The notes: generated from the letters alone by a model not told the origin. DNA of 64,000 nucleotides from Qipengyuania gaetbuli (GCF_020171365.1 NZ_JAIUZO010000002.1:2202001-2266000); one strand, 5' to 3'. Shown: positions 53,980-63,554, counted from the first letter of the stretch. Made by a program: numbers and translations.

Positions 53980-54384
53980 CTACCTGCTTTCGTAGACGAA
54001 GCGGTAATCGCCGGGCGCCAGTTCGCGCCCGGTGGTGACCTCCGGCGTGCCCGAGACGAGTGCGATCACGCGGTCGTGCGTGCCATAGTCTTCGCCCAGC
54101 GCGATATTGGCGGTGTCGCGCCAGCCTGCACCGTCGATGCGGGTTTCGACCACGAGGCGGCCCGCCCAGACGCAGCGCGCATTCACCGGGCAGCGGCTGT
54201 CCTCGACCACGCGGCGGGGCGTGACCACGACATCGCCCACGCGCACCGGCTGGCCGATGGCCACGGGAGTGCCCTCGGCACGCGGCGTGCCTTCCACGAT
54301 GGGCGCATCGGGCACCACCGCGCAGGCGGCGATCGCGGGGAAGAGCAGGGCGGCTGCCGCAAGGGCGAGGGGGCGTTTGTTCAT
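53980..54384 (-). CDS. Putative outer-membrane or periplasmic lipoprotein
   Basis: Seen: 134 residues from ATG 54384. Lipoprotein signal NKRPLALAAAALLFPAIAAC with lipobox IAAC, then VRVGDVVVTPRRVVEDSRCPVNARCVWAGRLVVET (two Cys) and a beta-rich end ELAPGDYRFVYES. No named function. Convergent with the aldolase gene, 4 bases apart. Confidence 0.8.
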   Translation of the reverse strand: MNKRPLALAAAALLFPAIAACAVVPDAPIVEGTPRAEGTPVAIGQPVRVGDVVVTPRRVVEDSRCPVNARCVWAGRLVVETRIDGAGWRDTANIALGEDYGTHDRVIALVSGTPEVTTGRELAPGDYRFVYESR

Positions 54385-54463
54385 AGGCCAAGGATAGGCC
54401 GCCCGCCGCTTTCGCAAATCTGAATGTCGACGAAGCGCGTTTCTGGCGATACGTAGCGCCGCG

Positions 54464-55093
54464 ATGACCGATACCCCCTGCCAGCTCTACCTGATTTCGC
54501 CGCTCGACGTGTCGGGCGATTTTCCCGCACGCCTCGAACGCGCGCTCGATGCAGGCGAAGGCCTCGTTACGGCTTTCCAGTTCCGTGTGAAGGGGCTGGA
54601 CCAGCATGATGCGGCTGCCCTGGCCGAACCGCTGCAGGCGATCTGCGCCGCGCGCGAAGTCGCCTTCATCGTCAATGACGACGTCGGGCTGGCCAAGCGG
54701 CTGAAGGCCGATGGCGTCCATCTGGGGCAGGGCGACGGCGATCCTGCCGACGCGCGCGAGGAACTGGGCCGCGAGGCGCAGATCGGCGTGACCTGCCACG
54801 GCTCGCGCCACCTTGCGCTGGAAGCGGGCGAGGCGGGGGCGGACTATGTCGCGTTTGGCGCATTCTACCCCAGCACGACCAAGGCGACCGAGCACACCGC
54901 CGAGCTCGAACTGCTCGAATGGTGGAGCGAGATGGTGGAGATTCCCAGCGTCGCCATCGGCGGTATCACGCCCGAAAACTGCCGTCCGATCGTGGAGGCG
55001 GGGGCTGACTTCCTCGCTGTATCGGGCGCCGTCTGGAACGGCGACGAAGTGGCCGCCATCAAGGCCTTTGCGGAGCAAATGTCGGTAAAGTGA
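54464..55093 (+). CDS. thiE: Thiamine-phosphate synthase
   Basis: Seen: 209 residues. QLYLISPLDVSGDFPARLER, TAFQFRVKGLD (family QxRxK), EVAFIVNDDVGLAKRLKADGVHLGQGD, IGVTCHGSRH, DYVAFGAFYPSTTK and PSVAIGGITPENCRPIVEAGADFLAVSGAV. The conserved phosphate- and Mg-binding residues are present, with small deviations (ITCHGS for GxSxH). No TPP riboswitch in the 79-base upstream gap. Confidence 0.9.
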   Translation: MTDTPCQLYLISPLDVSGDFPARLERALDAGEGLVTAFQFRVKGLDQHDAAALAEPLQAICAAREVAFIVNDDVGLAKRLKADGVHLGQGDGDPADAREELGREAQIGVTCHGSRHLALEAGEAGADYVAFGAFYPSTTKATEHTAELELLEWWSEMVEIPSVAIGGITPENCRPIVEAGADFLAVSGAVWNGDEVAAIKAFAEQMSVK

Positions 55094-55143
55094 GTTGTTT
55101 CTCCCGAAGGGACGGGTCGCGTCCCGTAATTTCGGGAGTTCCC

Positions 55144-56385
55144 ATGCGCCATTTCCTGCTTCTCGCCGCCTCCTGCGTGACCCTTGCCGCCTGCGGGCTG
55201 GACGGGGCCGAAGAGGCTGACCAGACCGATACCGCCGCTGCCCGGCCTGCCGCGCCAGACCAGGGGTACGAGACCTTTGGCCAGGATAATTACGCCGACG
55301 CGATGGCCTCGAACGACGCGGCCTATGACAAGGGCGATGCGATGGCGGCAGATGCCGATGCCCTTCCCGATTCCGAGGAGCGCCCGGTCATGCAGGCCCA
55401 AGTCGTGCTCGACCGGATCGGCTTCGGGCCGGGCGTCATCGACGGCAAGATGGGCATGAGCACCGAGAACGCGCTGCTCGGTTTCCAGGAAGCGAACGGT
55501 CTCGACACCACGGGCAACCTCGACGAGCCGACCAAGGCCGCGCTGGCGGAGTGGGAGCAGATACCCGCAACCCGCGTCGTCACCATCCCGGCAAGCTGGG
55601 GCAAGCCCGACTATCGCTCGATTCCAGAGGATCCGGCCGAGCAGGCGGAGATGGAGAGGCTGGGTTACCGCTCGCTCGACGAGCGGCTGGCCGAACGTTT
55701 TCACACCACGGTCGCAGTGCTGAAGGAACTCAATCCCGGCGGCCAGCCTGCCGGTGCGGCGCAGGGCAAGGGACCCAATCCGCAGCCCACGCCGACCCCC
55801 GACATTGGGCGGCCCGATGGCGAAGAGCCGAGCTATTTCCAGGTCGGCCAGCAGATCCGCGTTCCCAATATCGGCGCGGATGCCATCAAGCCCGGCTCGA
55901 TCGACGACAGCAACTGGCAGCGCACGCTCGCCTCGCTCGGCGTCGGCAGCGAGCAGACCGAGGTCGATCGCATCGTCGTCAGCAAGGCCGGCAGCACGCT
56001 GCGCGCCTACCAGGGCGACAAGCTGGTGGCGCTGTTTACCGTGTCGTCCGGCTCGAGCGAATTTCCCCTGCCGCTGGGCGAATGGAAAATCCTCGGCGAG
56101 GCTTACAACCCGCCCTATTCCTATGACCCCGAAGTGCTCGGAAAGGGTTCGGGCGAGACCTTCAAGCTGCCTGCAGGGCCCAACAGCCCGGTCGGTGTCG
56201 TGTGGATCGACCTCAGCAAGGAGCATTACGGCATCCACGGCACGCCTGAGCCCGATACCATCGGCCGCGCGCAGAGCAGCGGCTGCGTGCGCCTGACCAA
56301 TTGGGATGCCGCGCGGCTCGCGCAGATGGTCTCGCAATCGACGCAGGTGATATTCGAGGCCAGATGGGCTAGGGTGGCCCCATGA
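55144..56385 (+). CDS. L,D-transpeptidase lipoprotein with peptidoglycan-binding domain
   Basis: Seen: 413 residues from ATG 55144. Lipoprotein signal with LAAC lipobox (Cys about residue 17), an acidic linker, a PG_binding_1 domain (about 80-130: VMQAQVVLDRIGFGPGVIDGKMGMSTENALLGFQEANGL), a LysM-like segment (about 180-200), then the YkuD catalytic domain (DRIVVSKAGSTLRAYQGDKL ... YGIHGTPEPDTIGRAQSSGCVRL) with catalytic His and Cys. Forms 3-3 cross-links or attaches proteins to peptidoglycan. Its stop overlaps the M23 gene. Confidence 0.93.
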   Translation: MRHFLLLAASCVTLAACGLDGAEEADQTDTAAARPAAPDQGYETFGQDNYADAMASNDAAYDKGDAMAADADALPDSEERPVMQAQVVLDRIGFGPGVIDGKMGMSTENALLGFQEANGLDTTGNLDEPTKAALAEWEQIPATRVVTIPASWGKPDYRSIPEDPAEQAEMERLGYRSLDERLAERFHTTVAVLKELNPGGQPAGAAQGKGPNPQPTPTPDIGRPDGEEPSYFQVGQQIRVPNIGADAIKPGSIDDSNWQRTLASLGVGSEQTEVDRIVVSKAGSTLRAYQGDKLVALFTVSSGSSEFPLPLGEWKILGEAYNPPYSYDPEVLGKGSGETFKLPAGPNSPVGVVWIDLSKEHYGIHGTPEPDTIGRAQSSGCVRLTNWDAARLAQMVSQSTQVIFEARWARVAP

Positions 56386-57056
56386 ACTTCGTCGATCGCA
56401 TCCTCACCATCGTCATCACCGCCACGATTACCAGTGCGATCTGGATCGTGGCGGGCGGCACGCTAATCGAGAATGCGAGCAGCGAAAGCCAGCGCAAGAA
56501 TACGCGGCCGGCAGAAGCTGCGCCCAGTCCCGTCGCGGTCCCGACCGGCGGCGAGACGGACGCCTCTGCCGCTTCGCTCGACAGGGCCGGGCCGACTGCT
56601 CCGGCCGACAGCGACGGGCGGCAATTGCTCATTCCGGTCAAGAACATCCGCCCCTCCGACCTCACCGACACCTTCAGCGATTCGCGTAGCGAGGGTGTGC
56701 GCCTGCACGAGGCGATCGACATCATGGCACCGCGCGGCACCAGCGTGGTGGCGGCAGGGCCGGGGACGGTGGAGAAGCTGTTCCGCTCCGACGCGGGCGG
56801 CAACACGATCTATGTGCGCTCGCCCGATGGCGAGACAATCCATTACTACGCCCATCTCGACCGCTATGCCGAAGGGCTGAAGGAAGGCCAGCGCGTGCGC
56901 CGCGGCCAGCGGCTGGGCACGGTCGGGTCGAGCGGGAATGCCTCGGACGAGGCTCCGCACCTGCATTTCGCGATCTTGCAGACGACGCAGGATGCCGAGT
57001 GGTGGGAGCCCGCAAATGCGGTCAATCCGTTCCCGCTCCTGACGGCGGGACGCTAG
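56382..57056 (+). CDS. M23 (LytM/NlpD-type) peptidase with N-terminal membrane anchor
   Basis: Seen: 224 residues. One membrane span (ILTIVITATITSAIWIVAGG), a Pro/Ala/Ser linker, then the M23 domain: RLHEAIDIMAPRGTSVVAAGPGTV (HxxxD zinc ligands), IHYYAHLDRYAEGLKEGQRVRRGQRLGTVGSSGNAS and PHLHFAIL (HxH). All zinc ligands are present, so it should be active. Adjacent to the L,D-transpeptidase, with which it likely shares a cell-wall role. Confidence 0.92.
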   Translation: MNFVDRILTIVITATITSAIWIVAGGTLIENASSESQRKNTRPAEAAPSPVAVPTGGETDASAASLDRAGPTAPADSDGRQLLIPVKNIRPSDLTDTFSDSRSEGVRLHEAIDIMAPRGTSVVAAGPGTVEKLFRSDAGGNTIYVRSPDGETIHYYAHLDRYAEGLKEGQRVRRGQRLGTVGSSGNASDEAPHLHFAILQTTQDAEWWEPANAVNPFPLLTAGR

Positions 57057-57057
57057 C

Positions 57058-57426
57058 TCAGTCTTGCAGCGGCCCTGCGCGGTGGCAGCGCAGGCGGCCG
57101 AGCTTGTCGTCCTTGCCCAGTTCCTGCAGCAGCCCGGACGACAGCAGCATCATCCGATGCCCCTTCATCGGGCCGCGGGTGAAGGTCACGCGATTGCCTT
57201 CGAGCAGGTAGGTGCCCTGTCCCTTGTCGGTGCGGTAGCTGGATGCCCCGGTGATGGCGAAATTATGCGCGTCCATCTCGCGCCAGGCGGGTCCTGTCGC
57301 GCTGCCGGGCAGGGCGCAGACATATTCGCCCTGTTCGAGCAGGCCGAGCCGGCCCTGCGCCTGCACCATCGGTGCGGCGGTGGCGGCAAGCGCGGCGGCG
57401 AGGCCAGTGGCAATGAGGCGTTTCAT
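57058..57426 (-). CDS. Small exported protein of unknown function
   Basis: Seen: 122 residues from ATG 57426 (GGAGG upstream). Signal peptide KRLIATGLAAALAATAAPMVQAQ, then GEYVCALPGSATGPAWREMD, RTDKGQGTYLLEGNRVTFTRGPMKGHRMMLLSSG and a Cys near the end (RLRCHRAG). Looks like a small beta-rich periplasmic protein common in sphingomonads. No function known to me. Confidence 0.8.
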   Translation of the reverse strand: MKRLIATGLAAALAATAAPMVQAQGRLGLLEQGEYVCALPGSATGPAWREMDAHNFAITGASSYRTDKGQGTYLLEGNRVTFTRGPMKGHRMMLLSSGLLQELGKDDKLGRLRCHRAGPLQD

Positions 57427-57578
57427 GGTGATGCCCTCCACATCCCGATATAGGGGGTGCCACATGAATTTTCCATTGCTTGCCCGATTGGCCCGCCTCG
57501 GGTAAGGCGCGCGGCGCACGTCCGCCCGGCACGAATCCCTGCCGGTCGGAGCTCTTTCACATCGAAGGCAGGTTTCCC

Positions 57579-58142
57579 ATGAAGATCAGCGGCGTGGACA
57601 TCCGTCCGGGCAACATCATCGAGTACGAAGGCGGCATCTGGAAGGTCGCCAAGATCCAGCACACCCAGCCCGGCAAGGGCGGCGCCTACATGCAGGTCGA
57701 GATGAAGAACCTGCAGGACGGCCGCAAGACCAACGTCCGCTTCCGCAGCGCCGACACGGTCGAGAAGGTGCGCCTCGATACGAAGGACTACCAGTTCCTC
57801 TATGAAGACGGCGACATGCTCGTGTTCATGGACCAGGAAACCTACGAGCAGATCAACCTGCCTTCCGACCTCCTCGGCGATGCCCGCCCGTTCCTGCAGG
57901 ACGGCATGCAGGTGATGCTCGAACTGTGGGACGAAAAGCCCATCAGCGTCGAACTGCCGCAGCAGGTCGAAGCCACCATCGTCGAAGCCGACGCCGTGGT
58001 GAAGGGCCAGACCGCCTCGTCCAGCTACAAGCCTGCCGTGCTCGACAACGGCGTGCGCATCATGGTGCCGCCGCACATCGAGAGCGGCACGCGCATCGTG
58101 GTCGACGTTTACGAGCAGAGCTACGTCGGCAAGGCCAACTGA
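57579..58142 (+). CDS. efp: Translation elongation factor P
   Basis: Seen: 187 residues, three beta-barrel domains: [44 protein letters not shown] (Lys in the PGKGGAY loop at about residue 33 is the modification position), [34 protein letters not shown] and [27 protein letters not shown]. Relieves ribosome stalling at proline runs. An upstream in-frame ATG at 57480 would add 33 unrelated residues. Confidence 0.97.
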   Translation: MKISGVDIRPGNIIEYEGGIWKVAKIQHTQPGKGGAYMQVEMKNLQDGRKTNVRFRSADTVEKVRLDTKDYQFLYEDGDMLVFMDQETYEQINLPSDLLGDARPFLQDGMQVMLELWDEKPISVELPQQVEATIVEADAVVKGQTASSSYKPAVLDNGVRIMVPPHIESGTRIVVDVYEQSYVGKAN

Positions 58143-58148
58143 GGCACT

Positions 58149-58505
58149 GTGTCCATGGGCAAGTCCATCGCCAGCCGGTTCGATCACGTCGACATCGCCA
58201 GCAGCACGCTGCGGGCGGTGATCATCAACGATGACGAACTGACGCTGGAAATGGATTTCTGCCTCGAGCCCGGACACTCCGATTATGAGGAACCGGGCGC
58301 AGGGGAGGATGGCTGCTTCCACCCCGGAATGCTGCGCTTCGCGGGCATTTCCAAGCTCAGCCTCGACCGCCGCGATATCGGCGACGAAGGCAAGCGCCGC
58401 TTCGCGATCGACACTTTCAACATCGAGGGCACGAAGTTCGACATGGCCTGCGAGTGGGGCGACATCCACCTGCAGGCGCGTTCGATCCGCGTCCTCACCG
58501 AGTAA
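58149..58505 (+). CDS. 118-aa hypothetical protein between efp and the phosphatase gene
   Basis: Seen: 118 residues, soluble, acidic: FDHVDIASSTLRAVIINDDE, LTLEMDFCLEPGHSDYEEP and LSLDRRDIGDEGKRRFAIDTF. No family recognised. GTG 58149 follows GAGG with 4 bases; ATG 58155 (10 bases) is an equally good start. The compact spacing suggests an operon with efp and the downstream gene. Confidence 0.75.
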   Translation: MSMGKSIASRFDHVDIASSTLRAVIINDDELTLEMDFCLEPGHSDYEEPGAGEDGCFHPGMLRFAGISKLSLDRRDIGDEGKRRFAIDTFNIEGTKFDMACEWGDIHLQARSIRVLTE

Positions 58506-58514
58506 GAGATACCA

Positions 58515-59336
58515 ATGGCCGCAATTTCCGGACTGATCCGCGTAATGGAGAAAGCCGCGCGCAAGGCGGGTGCCCGCCTGCGCCGCGATTTCGGCGAGAT
58601 CGAACACCTGCAGGTGAGCCGCAAGGGCCCTGCCGACTTCGTGTCCAAGGCGGACATGCGTGCCGAACGCGCGATCTACGACGAGCTGCTCCTGGCGCGC
58701 CCCGACTGGGGTTTCGTCATGGAAGAAGCCGGCGTGATCGATGGCAAGGACGGCATGCCTCGCTGGATCGTCGACCCGCTCGACGGCACCAGCAACTTCC
58801 TCCACGGCATCCCGCATTTCGCGATCAGCATCGCGGTGCAGGAACGCAAGCTCGGCAGCGACGAATGGGGCGAAGTGACCGCGGGCGTGGTCTACAACCC
58901 CGTCACCGACGAGACGTTCTGGGCCGAAAAGAGCCGCGGCGCATGGCTGCATGATGGCCGCCTGCGCGTGTCCTCGCGCCGCAACCCGTCCGAAGCGCTG
59001 ATCGCCACCGGCATTCCCTTCCAGGGCCATGGCGACTTCGCCGAATGGTCGAAGATTTTCAGCGCGGTCGGCCCCAATGTCGCAGGCATCCGCCGCTTCG
59101 GCGCCGCCTCGCTCGACCTCGCATGGCTCGCAGCCGGCCGGTTCGACGGCTATTGGGAAAGCGGCCTCAACGACTGGGATACGGCGGCAGGCTGCCTGAT
59201 CGTGCGCGAAGCCGGCGGCTTCGTGTCCGATTTCCGCGGCCGCTCGGAACAGATCCATTCGAAGCAGGTGCTAGCTGCCAACGACCAGCTGCACTCGAAG
59301 CTGCACAAACTGGTGGCGCAGGCCCTCAAGGCTTGA
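58515..59336 (+). CDS. Inositol-monophosphatase family protein (SuhB-like)
   Basis: Seen: 273 residues. FVSKADMRAERAIYDELL, the metal-binding motif WIVDPLDGTSNFLHGIPHFAISIAV and the second motif LNDWDTAAGCLIVREAGG. Complete family length. Such enzymes hydrolyse inositol phosphates, nucleotide phosphates or fructose-1,6-bisphosphate, and SuhB also acts in rRNA antitermination. Which one applies here cannot be read. Confidence 0.92.
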   Translation: MAAISGLIRVMEKAARKAGARLRRDFGEIEHLQVSRKGPADFVSKADMRAERAIYDELLLARPDWGFVMEEAGVIDGKDGMPRWIVDPLDGTSNFLHGIPHFAISIAVQERKLGSDEWGEVTAGVVYNPVTDETFWAEKSRGAWLHDGRLRVSSRRNPSEALIATGIPFQGHGDFAEWSKIFSAVGPNVAGIRRFGAASLDLAWLAAGRFDGYWESGLNDWDTAAGCLIVREAGGFVSDFRGRSEQIHSKQVLAANDQLHSKLHKLVAQALKA

Positions 59337-59377
59337 TGCACCCGCAGAGCGCGGCTAACTCCCGCGCTCCTGCACAG

Positions 59378-59461
59378 GCCCCTGTGGCGGAATTGGTAGA
59401 CGCGCTCGACTCAAAATCGAGTTTCTTTGAAGTGCCGGTTCGAGTCCGGCCAGGGGTACCA
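59378..59461 (+). tRNA. tRNA-Leu (anticodon CAA)
   Basis: 84 bases with encoded CCA and a class II variable arm. Acceptor GCCCCTG/CAGGGGT (one G-T pair), anticodon stem CTCGA/TCGAG with loop CTCAAAA, T-arm GGTTCGAGTCC. Confidence 0.97.
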
Positions 59462-59542
59462 GCCTTCCATTCGCTGTAACTTTCGTGGCAGACCCCGCGA
59501 ACGGCATGGTTTCATCCCGTGCCGGCACAAGGGGGACAGTCC

Positions 59543-60148
59543 ATGAGCGAACAGGCATCCATTCGCGCAGTCGCTATCGCACTGCTGGCGACCGTGGCGT
59601 CGCAGATTTTCTATATCACCGTCGTTTCGGGTTCCGAAAACGAGATGCTGCGCCCGCTGACGTGGTTTGCGGAACTCATCGCCTTCCTCGTGCTGGCTAC
59701 CGTGTCGTTCGCACTCGGAATGCGGCGGCCGGACAATGCGGTCCTGTGGACGCTGGTCGGCATTTCCGGCCTGCTCAACCTGCTGCAGGTCGCGATGGGC
59801 CTGTCGATGTTCGCGCCCGCGATGAAAGTGTCGGAAAGCCTGCCCGAACTGTTCGATGCGGTGCTGGCAGGCGCGTTCTTCCTCTACTTCCTCGCCAAGT
59901 TCACGCTCGGCGCGGCGGCCGTGATGCTGGGACTGTCGCTGTTCGGGAAGGGCGGGGCGGTGACCAAGGCAGTCGGCGCAATCTGCGCGCTTTCGGGCCT
60001 TGCCGCATTGGGGCTCAACCTCGTTGCCATGGCCAGCCGGGCCGACTGGACATTCCTTGCAGGCGGCGCCGGTACGCTGGTCGCAGCTGCCTTTGCCGCA
60101 GCCCTGCTGGTCAAGGGACGGGGCGCCCCCGCGACCCACCCAAGCTGA
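59543..60148 (+). CDS. Multi-pass membrane protein of unknown function
   Basis: Seen: 201 residues from ATG 59543 (GGGGGA upstream), about six hydrophobic spans (for example VAIALLATVASQIFYITVVS, FAELIAFLVLATVSFALGM, AVGAICALSGLAALGLNLVA). No catalytic motif visible and no family recognised. It precedes a carrier gene by 67 bases. Confidence 0.75.
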   Translation: MSEQASIRAVAIALLATVASQIFYITVVSGSENEMLRPLTWFAELIAFLVLATVSFALGMRRPDNAVLWTLVGISGLLNLLQVAMGLSMFAPAMKVSESLPELFDAVLAGAFFLYFLAKFTLGAAAVMLGLSLFGKGGAVTKAVGAICALSGLAALGLNLVAMASRADWTFLAGGAGTLVAAAFAAALLVKGRGAPATHPS

Positions 60149-60215
60149 GACGAATTGCAACTGGGGGACGAAAGCCCTTGAATTCGCGCCCCAGCGATGG
60201 AATTCACCCAGGCGG

Positions 60216-62051
60216 ATGATCGGAATTCCGTCCTATCACGCGATAGCCGCCATGGTCGTGACCGTCGCCATGTTCGTCGCCTTTGCCCGCGGCCGCATGT
60301 CAGTGGAGATCGTCTCCCTGCTGACAATCGCAGTCATCGCGGTCGGCCTCTATTTCTTCCCGCTCGACGGCAACGACCCGACCGACGGGCTGCAGCTCGC
60401 CTTCTCCGGCTTCGGCCATTACGCGCTGATCACCATCTGCGCGCTGATGGTCATGGGGCGGGGACTGGTGGTGACCGGCGCGCTGGAACCGGCTGCCCGC
60501 TTCCTGGAGAGAATGTTCAAGTTCAACCTCCAGCTGGGTCTGCTGTTCTCGCTGGTGGTCTGTTTCGTCCTGTCGATGTTCATCAACAACACGCCCGTCC
60601 TCGTGTTGCTGATCCCGATCTTCGTGGCGCTTGCCGAACGCGGCCTGCTGCCTGCTTCCAAGACGCTGATCCCGATGAATGCCGCATCGCTGCTGGGCGG
60701 GTTGGCGACCACTATCGGCACCTCGACCAACATCCTCGTCGTGTCCATCGCGGTCGACCTGGGGATGGAGCGGATGGGCGTGTTCCATTTCACCCCGATC
60801 GTGATCTTCGCCTGCCTGATCGCGCTGCCCTTCGTCTGGCTGGTGATGCCGCGCATGCTGGGCGACAACCGTATCGCGCAGGTCCACGCGCTGCGCCGGT
60901 TCGAGACGCGCTTGCGCGTGACGGAGAATTCCATCCTCAACGGGCGCGAACTGTCCGAAGTGGCCTCGCGCCTGCCCGACGGTATCGAGTTCCACGAGGT
61001 CCCGCGCGGCCTCATGCGCCCGCATCACCGGCTGCGCATGACCGGTACCCACCAGGCGATCGAGGAGGCCATGTCGGTGCTGCGCGGCGATGCCGCACCG
61101 AGCTGGGTGATCGACCGCATCCGCCGCACCTCGCACGACCAGGGCATCGACATCGCGGTCGTCGAAATGACGGTCACGGCGGATTCGCGCCTGATCGGAC
61201 GCACCTTGCCCAGTTCCGGCATTGCCGACCTGTACGGGGTGGCGGTGATCGGCACGCACCGTCCTGAACGGCTGCTGGGCGAGAAGGACAGCTATTCCGA
61301 AGGCGGCGACCTGCGCTTCATGGAAGGCGACGTGCTGCTGGTGATGGGCCTGCCCGACGATATCGAGCGGTTCGAGCGCGCGGACAGCCTTCTCACGCTG
61401 GAAGGCCGCCGTGAATTGCCGCGCCGGTCGAAAGCCGTGCTCGCCGCGGGCATCATGGGTGCATCGGTCGCCCTGGCATCGGTCGGCCTGCCCTTCTTCG
61501 GCAGCGAAGGCTTCTACTTGCTCAAGGTGCCGATCGCGATTTCCGCGCTGCTCGGCGCGATCCTGATGTTCGTCACCGGCTGCGTGAAATTCGACCGCGT
61601 GGGCCGGGCGCTGTCCGCCTCGGTCATCGTGCTGGTCGCGGCCAGTATCGCGCTGGGCCGCGTGATCCTCGAAAGCGGTGCGGCGGACTGGATCGGCCTC
61701 GTCATGTCGAGCGGGCTGCAATACCTGACCCCGGCAGCGGCGCTGGCGGTGATCATGCTCACCATGACCTTCATCACGAATTTCGCGTCCAATGCCACGG
61801 CAGCGACGGTCGGCACGCCCATTGCCTTTGCCATCGCGACCCAGCTTGGCCTGCCGCCCGAACCCATGGTGCTGGCCGTGCTGTTCGGCTGCAACCTCTG
61901 CTACGCGACGCCGATCGCCTACCAGACCAACATGCTCATCATGTCGGAAGGCAGCTACGAATTCGGCGATTACGTGCGCACGGGCGTGCCGCTGGTCATC
62001 ATCATGGTGGTCACGCTGTCGGCCGCGCTCGTCTTCACTTACGGGTTGTAG
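60216..62051 (+). CDS. SLC13/DASS-type anion permease with TrkA-C domains
   Basis: Seen: 611 residues from ATG 60216. About 11 spans with the two halves of the CitMHS/ArsB fold: INNTPVLVLLIPIFVALAERG and the SNT-like GTSTNILVVSIAVDLG, later FITNFASNATAATVGTPIAFAIATQLGLPP. A cytosolic middle part (about residues 215-400) carries two RCK_C/TrkA-C-like modules (AVVEMTVTADSRLIGRTLPSSGIADLYGVAVIG). Likely moves dicarboxylates, sulfate or similar anions, with Na+. Substrate not determinable. Confidence 0.88.
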   Translation: MIGIPSYHAIAAMVVTVAMFVAFARGRMSVEIVSLLTIAVIAVGLYFFPLDGNDPTDGLQLAFSGFGHYALITICALMVMGRGLVVTGALEPAARFLERMFKFNLQLGLLFSLVVCFVLSMFINNTPVLVLLIPIFVALAERGLLPASKTLIPMNAASLLGGLATTIGTSTNILVVSIAVDLGMERMGVFHFTPIVIFACLIALPFVWLVMPRMLGDNRIAQVHALRRFETRLRVTENSILNGRELSEVASRLPDGIEFHEVPRGLMRPHHRLRMTGTHQAIEEAMSVLRGDAAPSWVIDRIRRTSHDQGIDIAVVEMTVTADSRLIGRTLPSSGIADLYGVAVIGTHRPERLLGEKDSYSEGGDLRFMEGDVLLVMGLPDDIERFERADSLLTLEGRRELPRRSKAVLAAGIMGASVALASVGLPFFGSEGFYLLKVPIAISALLGAILMFVTGCVKFDRVGRALSASVIVLVAASIALGRVILESGAADWIGLVMSSGLQYLTPAAALAVIMLTMTFITNFASNATAATVGTPIAFAIATQLGLPPEPMVLAVLFGCNLCYATPIAYQTNMLIMSEGSYEFGDYVRTGVPLVIIMVVTLSAALVFTYGL

Positions 62052-62171
62052 GGCTTTCCTACGGCCTGCCGCCGTGCCAGACAGGCGCGGCCAGAGGGGC
62101 GATGGTCGGGGGCGGGGAATTTTGCCCCAAGGACCGTGTTCCAAGTGTTCCATGCTGTGGGGGAGAAACCC

Positions 62172-63506
62172 GTGAAGTCCTACATCCGTCCAACAAGCCT
62201 TGCCGCGTTTGCGATTGCCTTTGCGGCCCCTGCCTCGGCGCAGGACCTGCGCGCCTCGCTGGCCGAAGACATGCCCGACCTGATGGAGCTTTACCGCGAC
62301 CTCCACGCCAATCCCGAACTCAGCTTCGAGGAGTACAAGACCTCCGCCAAGCTCGCCAAGCGGATGCGCGCGCTCGGCTTCGAAGTGACCGAAGGCGTGG
62401 GCAAGACCGGTGTCGTCTCGGTGATGAGGAACGGTGACGGGCCCACGGTCCTGCTGCGCGCCGACATGGACGGGCTGCCGGTGGTCGAACAGACCGGGCT
62501 GCCCTTCGCCAGCAAGGTCATGGCGACGCCTGCCAGCGGCGTGACGACGGGCGTGATGCACGCCTGCGGCCACGATACCCACATGACCGGCTTCATCGGG
62601 GCCGCCCAGCTGCTCGCCGAACGCAAGGACGAATGGCAGGGCACGCTGGTCATGGTCCTCCAGCCTGCCGAGGAAGCCGGCGGCGGTGCGCGCGCTATGC
62701 TGGCCGACGGGCTCTATACCCGTTTCCCCAAGCCCGATTACGCCATCGCCTTCCACGATGCGGCGGCGGACAAGCCTGCCGGCAGCATCGGCATTTCGCC
62801 GGGCTATGCGCTGGCCAATGTCGACAGCGTCAACATCACAGTGAAGGGCGTCGGCGGCCACGGCGCCTATCCGCACACCACCAAGGACCCGATCGTGCTC
62901 GCCAGCGCCATCGTCATGCGCCTGCAGACGCTGGTCAGCCGCGAACTGTCGCCGCTGGAGCCGGGCGTGGTGACGGTGGGTAGCTTCCTTGCCGGGGCCA
63001 AGCACAATATCATCTCGGACGAGGCGCGCATGCAGCTGACCGTGCGCAGCTATTCCGACGAAAGCCGCAAGCTGCTGCTCGACGGGATCGCCCGTATCGC
63101 CCGCGGCGAGGCGGTGGCGGCAGGCATGCCCGAAAACCTGATGCCGGTGGTCGAGGTGCAGGAAGACTTCACGCCCTCCACCTACAACGATCCCGATTTC
63201 GCCGAACAGCTGCTCGCCAGCTTCGCCGACCGCTTCGGTGCCGACCGCGTCGGCACGCAGCCGCCGGTAATGGGGGGCGAGGATTTCAGCGAATACCGCC
63301 GTGCAGATCCCGACAACATCAAGTCAGTGATCTTCTGGGTCAGCGGTACGCCGGACCACATGCTCAAGGCGCTGAAGGAAGAGGGCAAGCCGCTGCCTTC
63401 GCTGCACTCGCCGTTCTGGGCGCCCGATGCCGAAAAGGTGGTCGCGGCCGGTGCGGAAGCGCTTGCCGGTGCCGCGCTGGAGCTGATGCCGCGGAGCGGG
63501 GGCTGA
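62172..63506 (+). CDS. Exported M20D-family amidohydrolase/peptidase
   Basis: Seen: 444 residues from GTG 62172 (GGGGGAG upstream). Signal peptide (TSLAAFAIAFAAPASAQ), then DLHANPELSFEEYKTS, VLLRADMDGLPV, HACGHDTHMTGFIGAA, the catalytic LQPAEEAGGGARAML, SVNITVKGVGGHGAYPH (dimerisation insert) and MGGEDFSEY. Known relatives hydrolyse N-acyl amino acids, hippurate or indole conjugates. The signal peptide puts it in the periplasm, unusual but well known in sphingomonads. Confidence 0.93.
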   Translation: MKSYIRPTSLAAFAIAFAAPASAQDLRASLAEDMPDLMELYRDLHANPELSFEEYKTSAKLAKRMRALGFEVTEGVGKTGVVSVMRNGDGPTVLLRADMDGLPVVEQTGLPFASKVMATPASGVTTGVMHACGHDTHMTGFIGAAQLLAERKDEWQGTLVMVLQPAEEAGGGARAMLADGLYTRFPKPDYAIAFHDAAADKPAGSIGISPGYALANVDSVNITVKGVGGHGAYPHTTKDPIVLASAIVMRLQTLVSRELSPLEPGVVTVGSFLAGAKHNIISDEARMQLTVRSYSDESRKLLLDGIARIARGEAVAAGMPENLMPVVEVQEDFTPSTYNDPDFAEQLLASFADRFGADRVGTQPPVMGGEDFSEYRRADPDNIKSVIFWVSGTPDHMLKALKEEGKPLPSLHSPFWAPDAEKVVAAGAEALAGAALELMPRSGG

Positions 63507-63517
63507 GCCAAAAATTT

Positions 63518-63554
63518 ACGGCCGCCGCAGCTTTGGGGGTGCTGCGACGGCCGT
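63518..63554. terminator. Bidirectional intrinsic terminator
   Basis: Stem ACGGCCGCCGCAGC (63518-63531) / GCTGCGACGGCCGT (63541-63554) with one C-A mismatch, 9-base loop. TTT follows on plus and a T-rich run (AAATTTTT) on minus. It separates the convergent amidohydrolase and the 63-aa gene. Confidence 0.8.

Noticed and set aside
54385..54463. TPP riboswitch before thiE
   Set aside because: The gap is only 79 bases and shows neither the conserved CUGAGA nor the GCGxxGG-type core.
57423..59258. 611-codon minus-strand frame opposite efp and the phosphatase family gene
   Set aside because: Antisense artefact of codon bias over three recognised genes.
60300..63005. 901-codon minus-strand frame opposite the permease and amidohydrolase
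   Set aside because: Spans two well-supported genes in antisense. The translation is a low-complexity mix of His, Arg, Asp and Gln.
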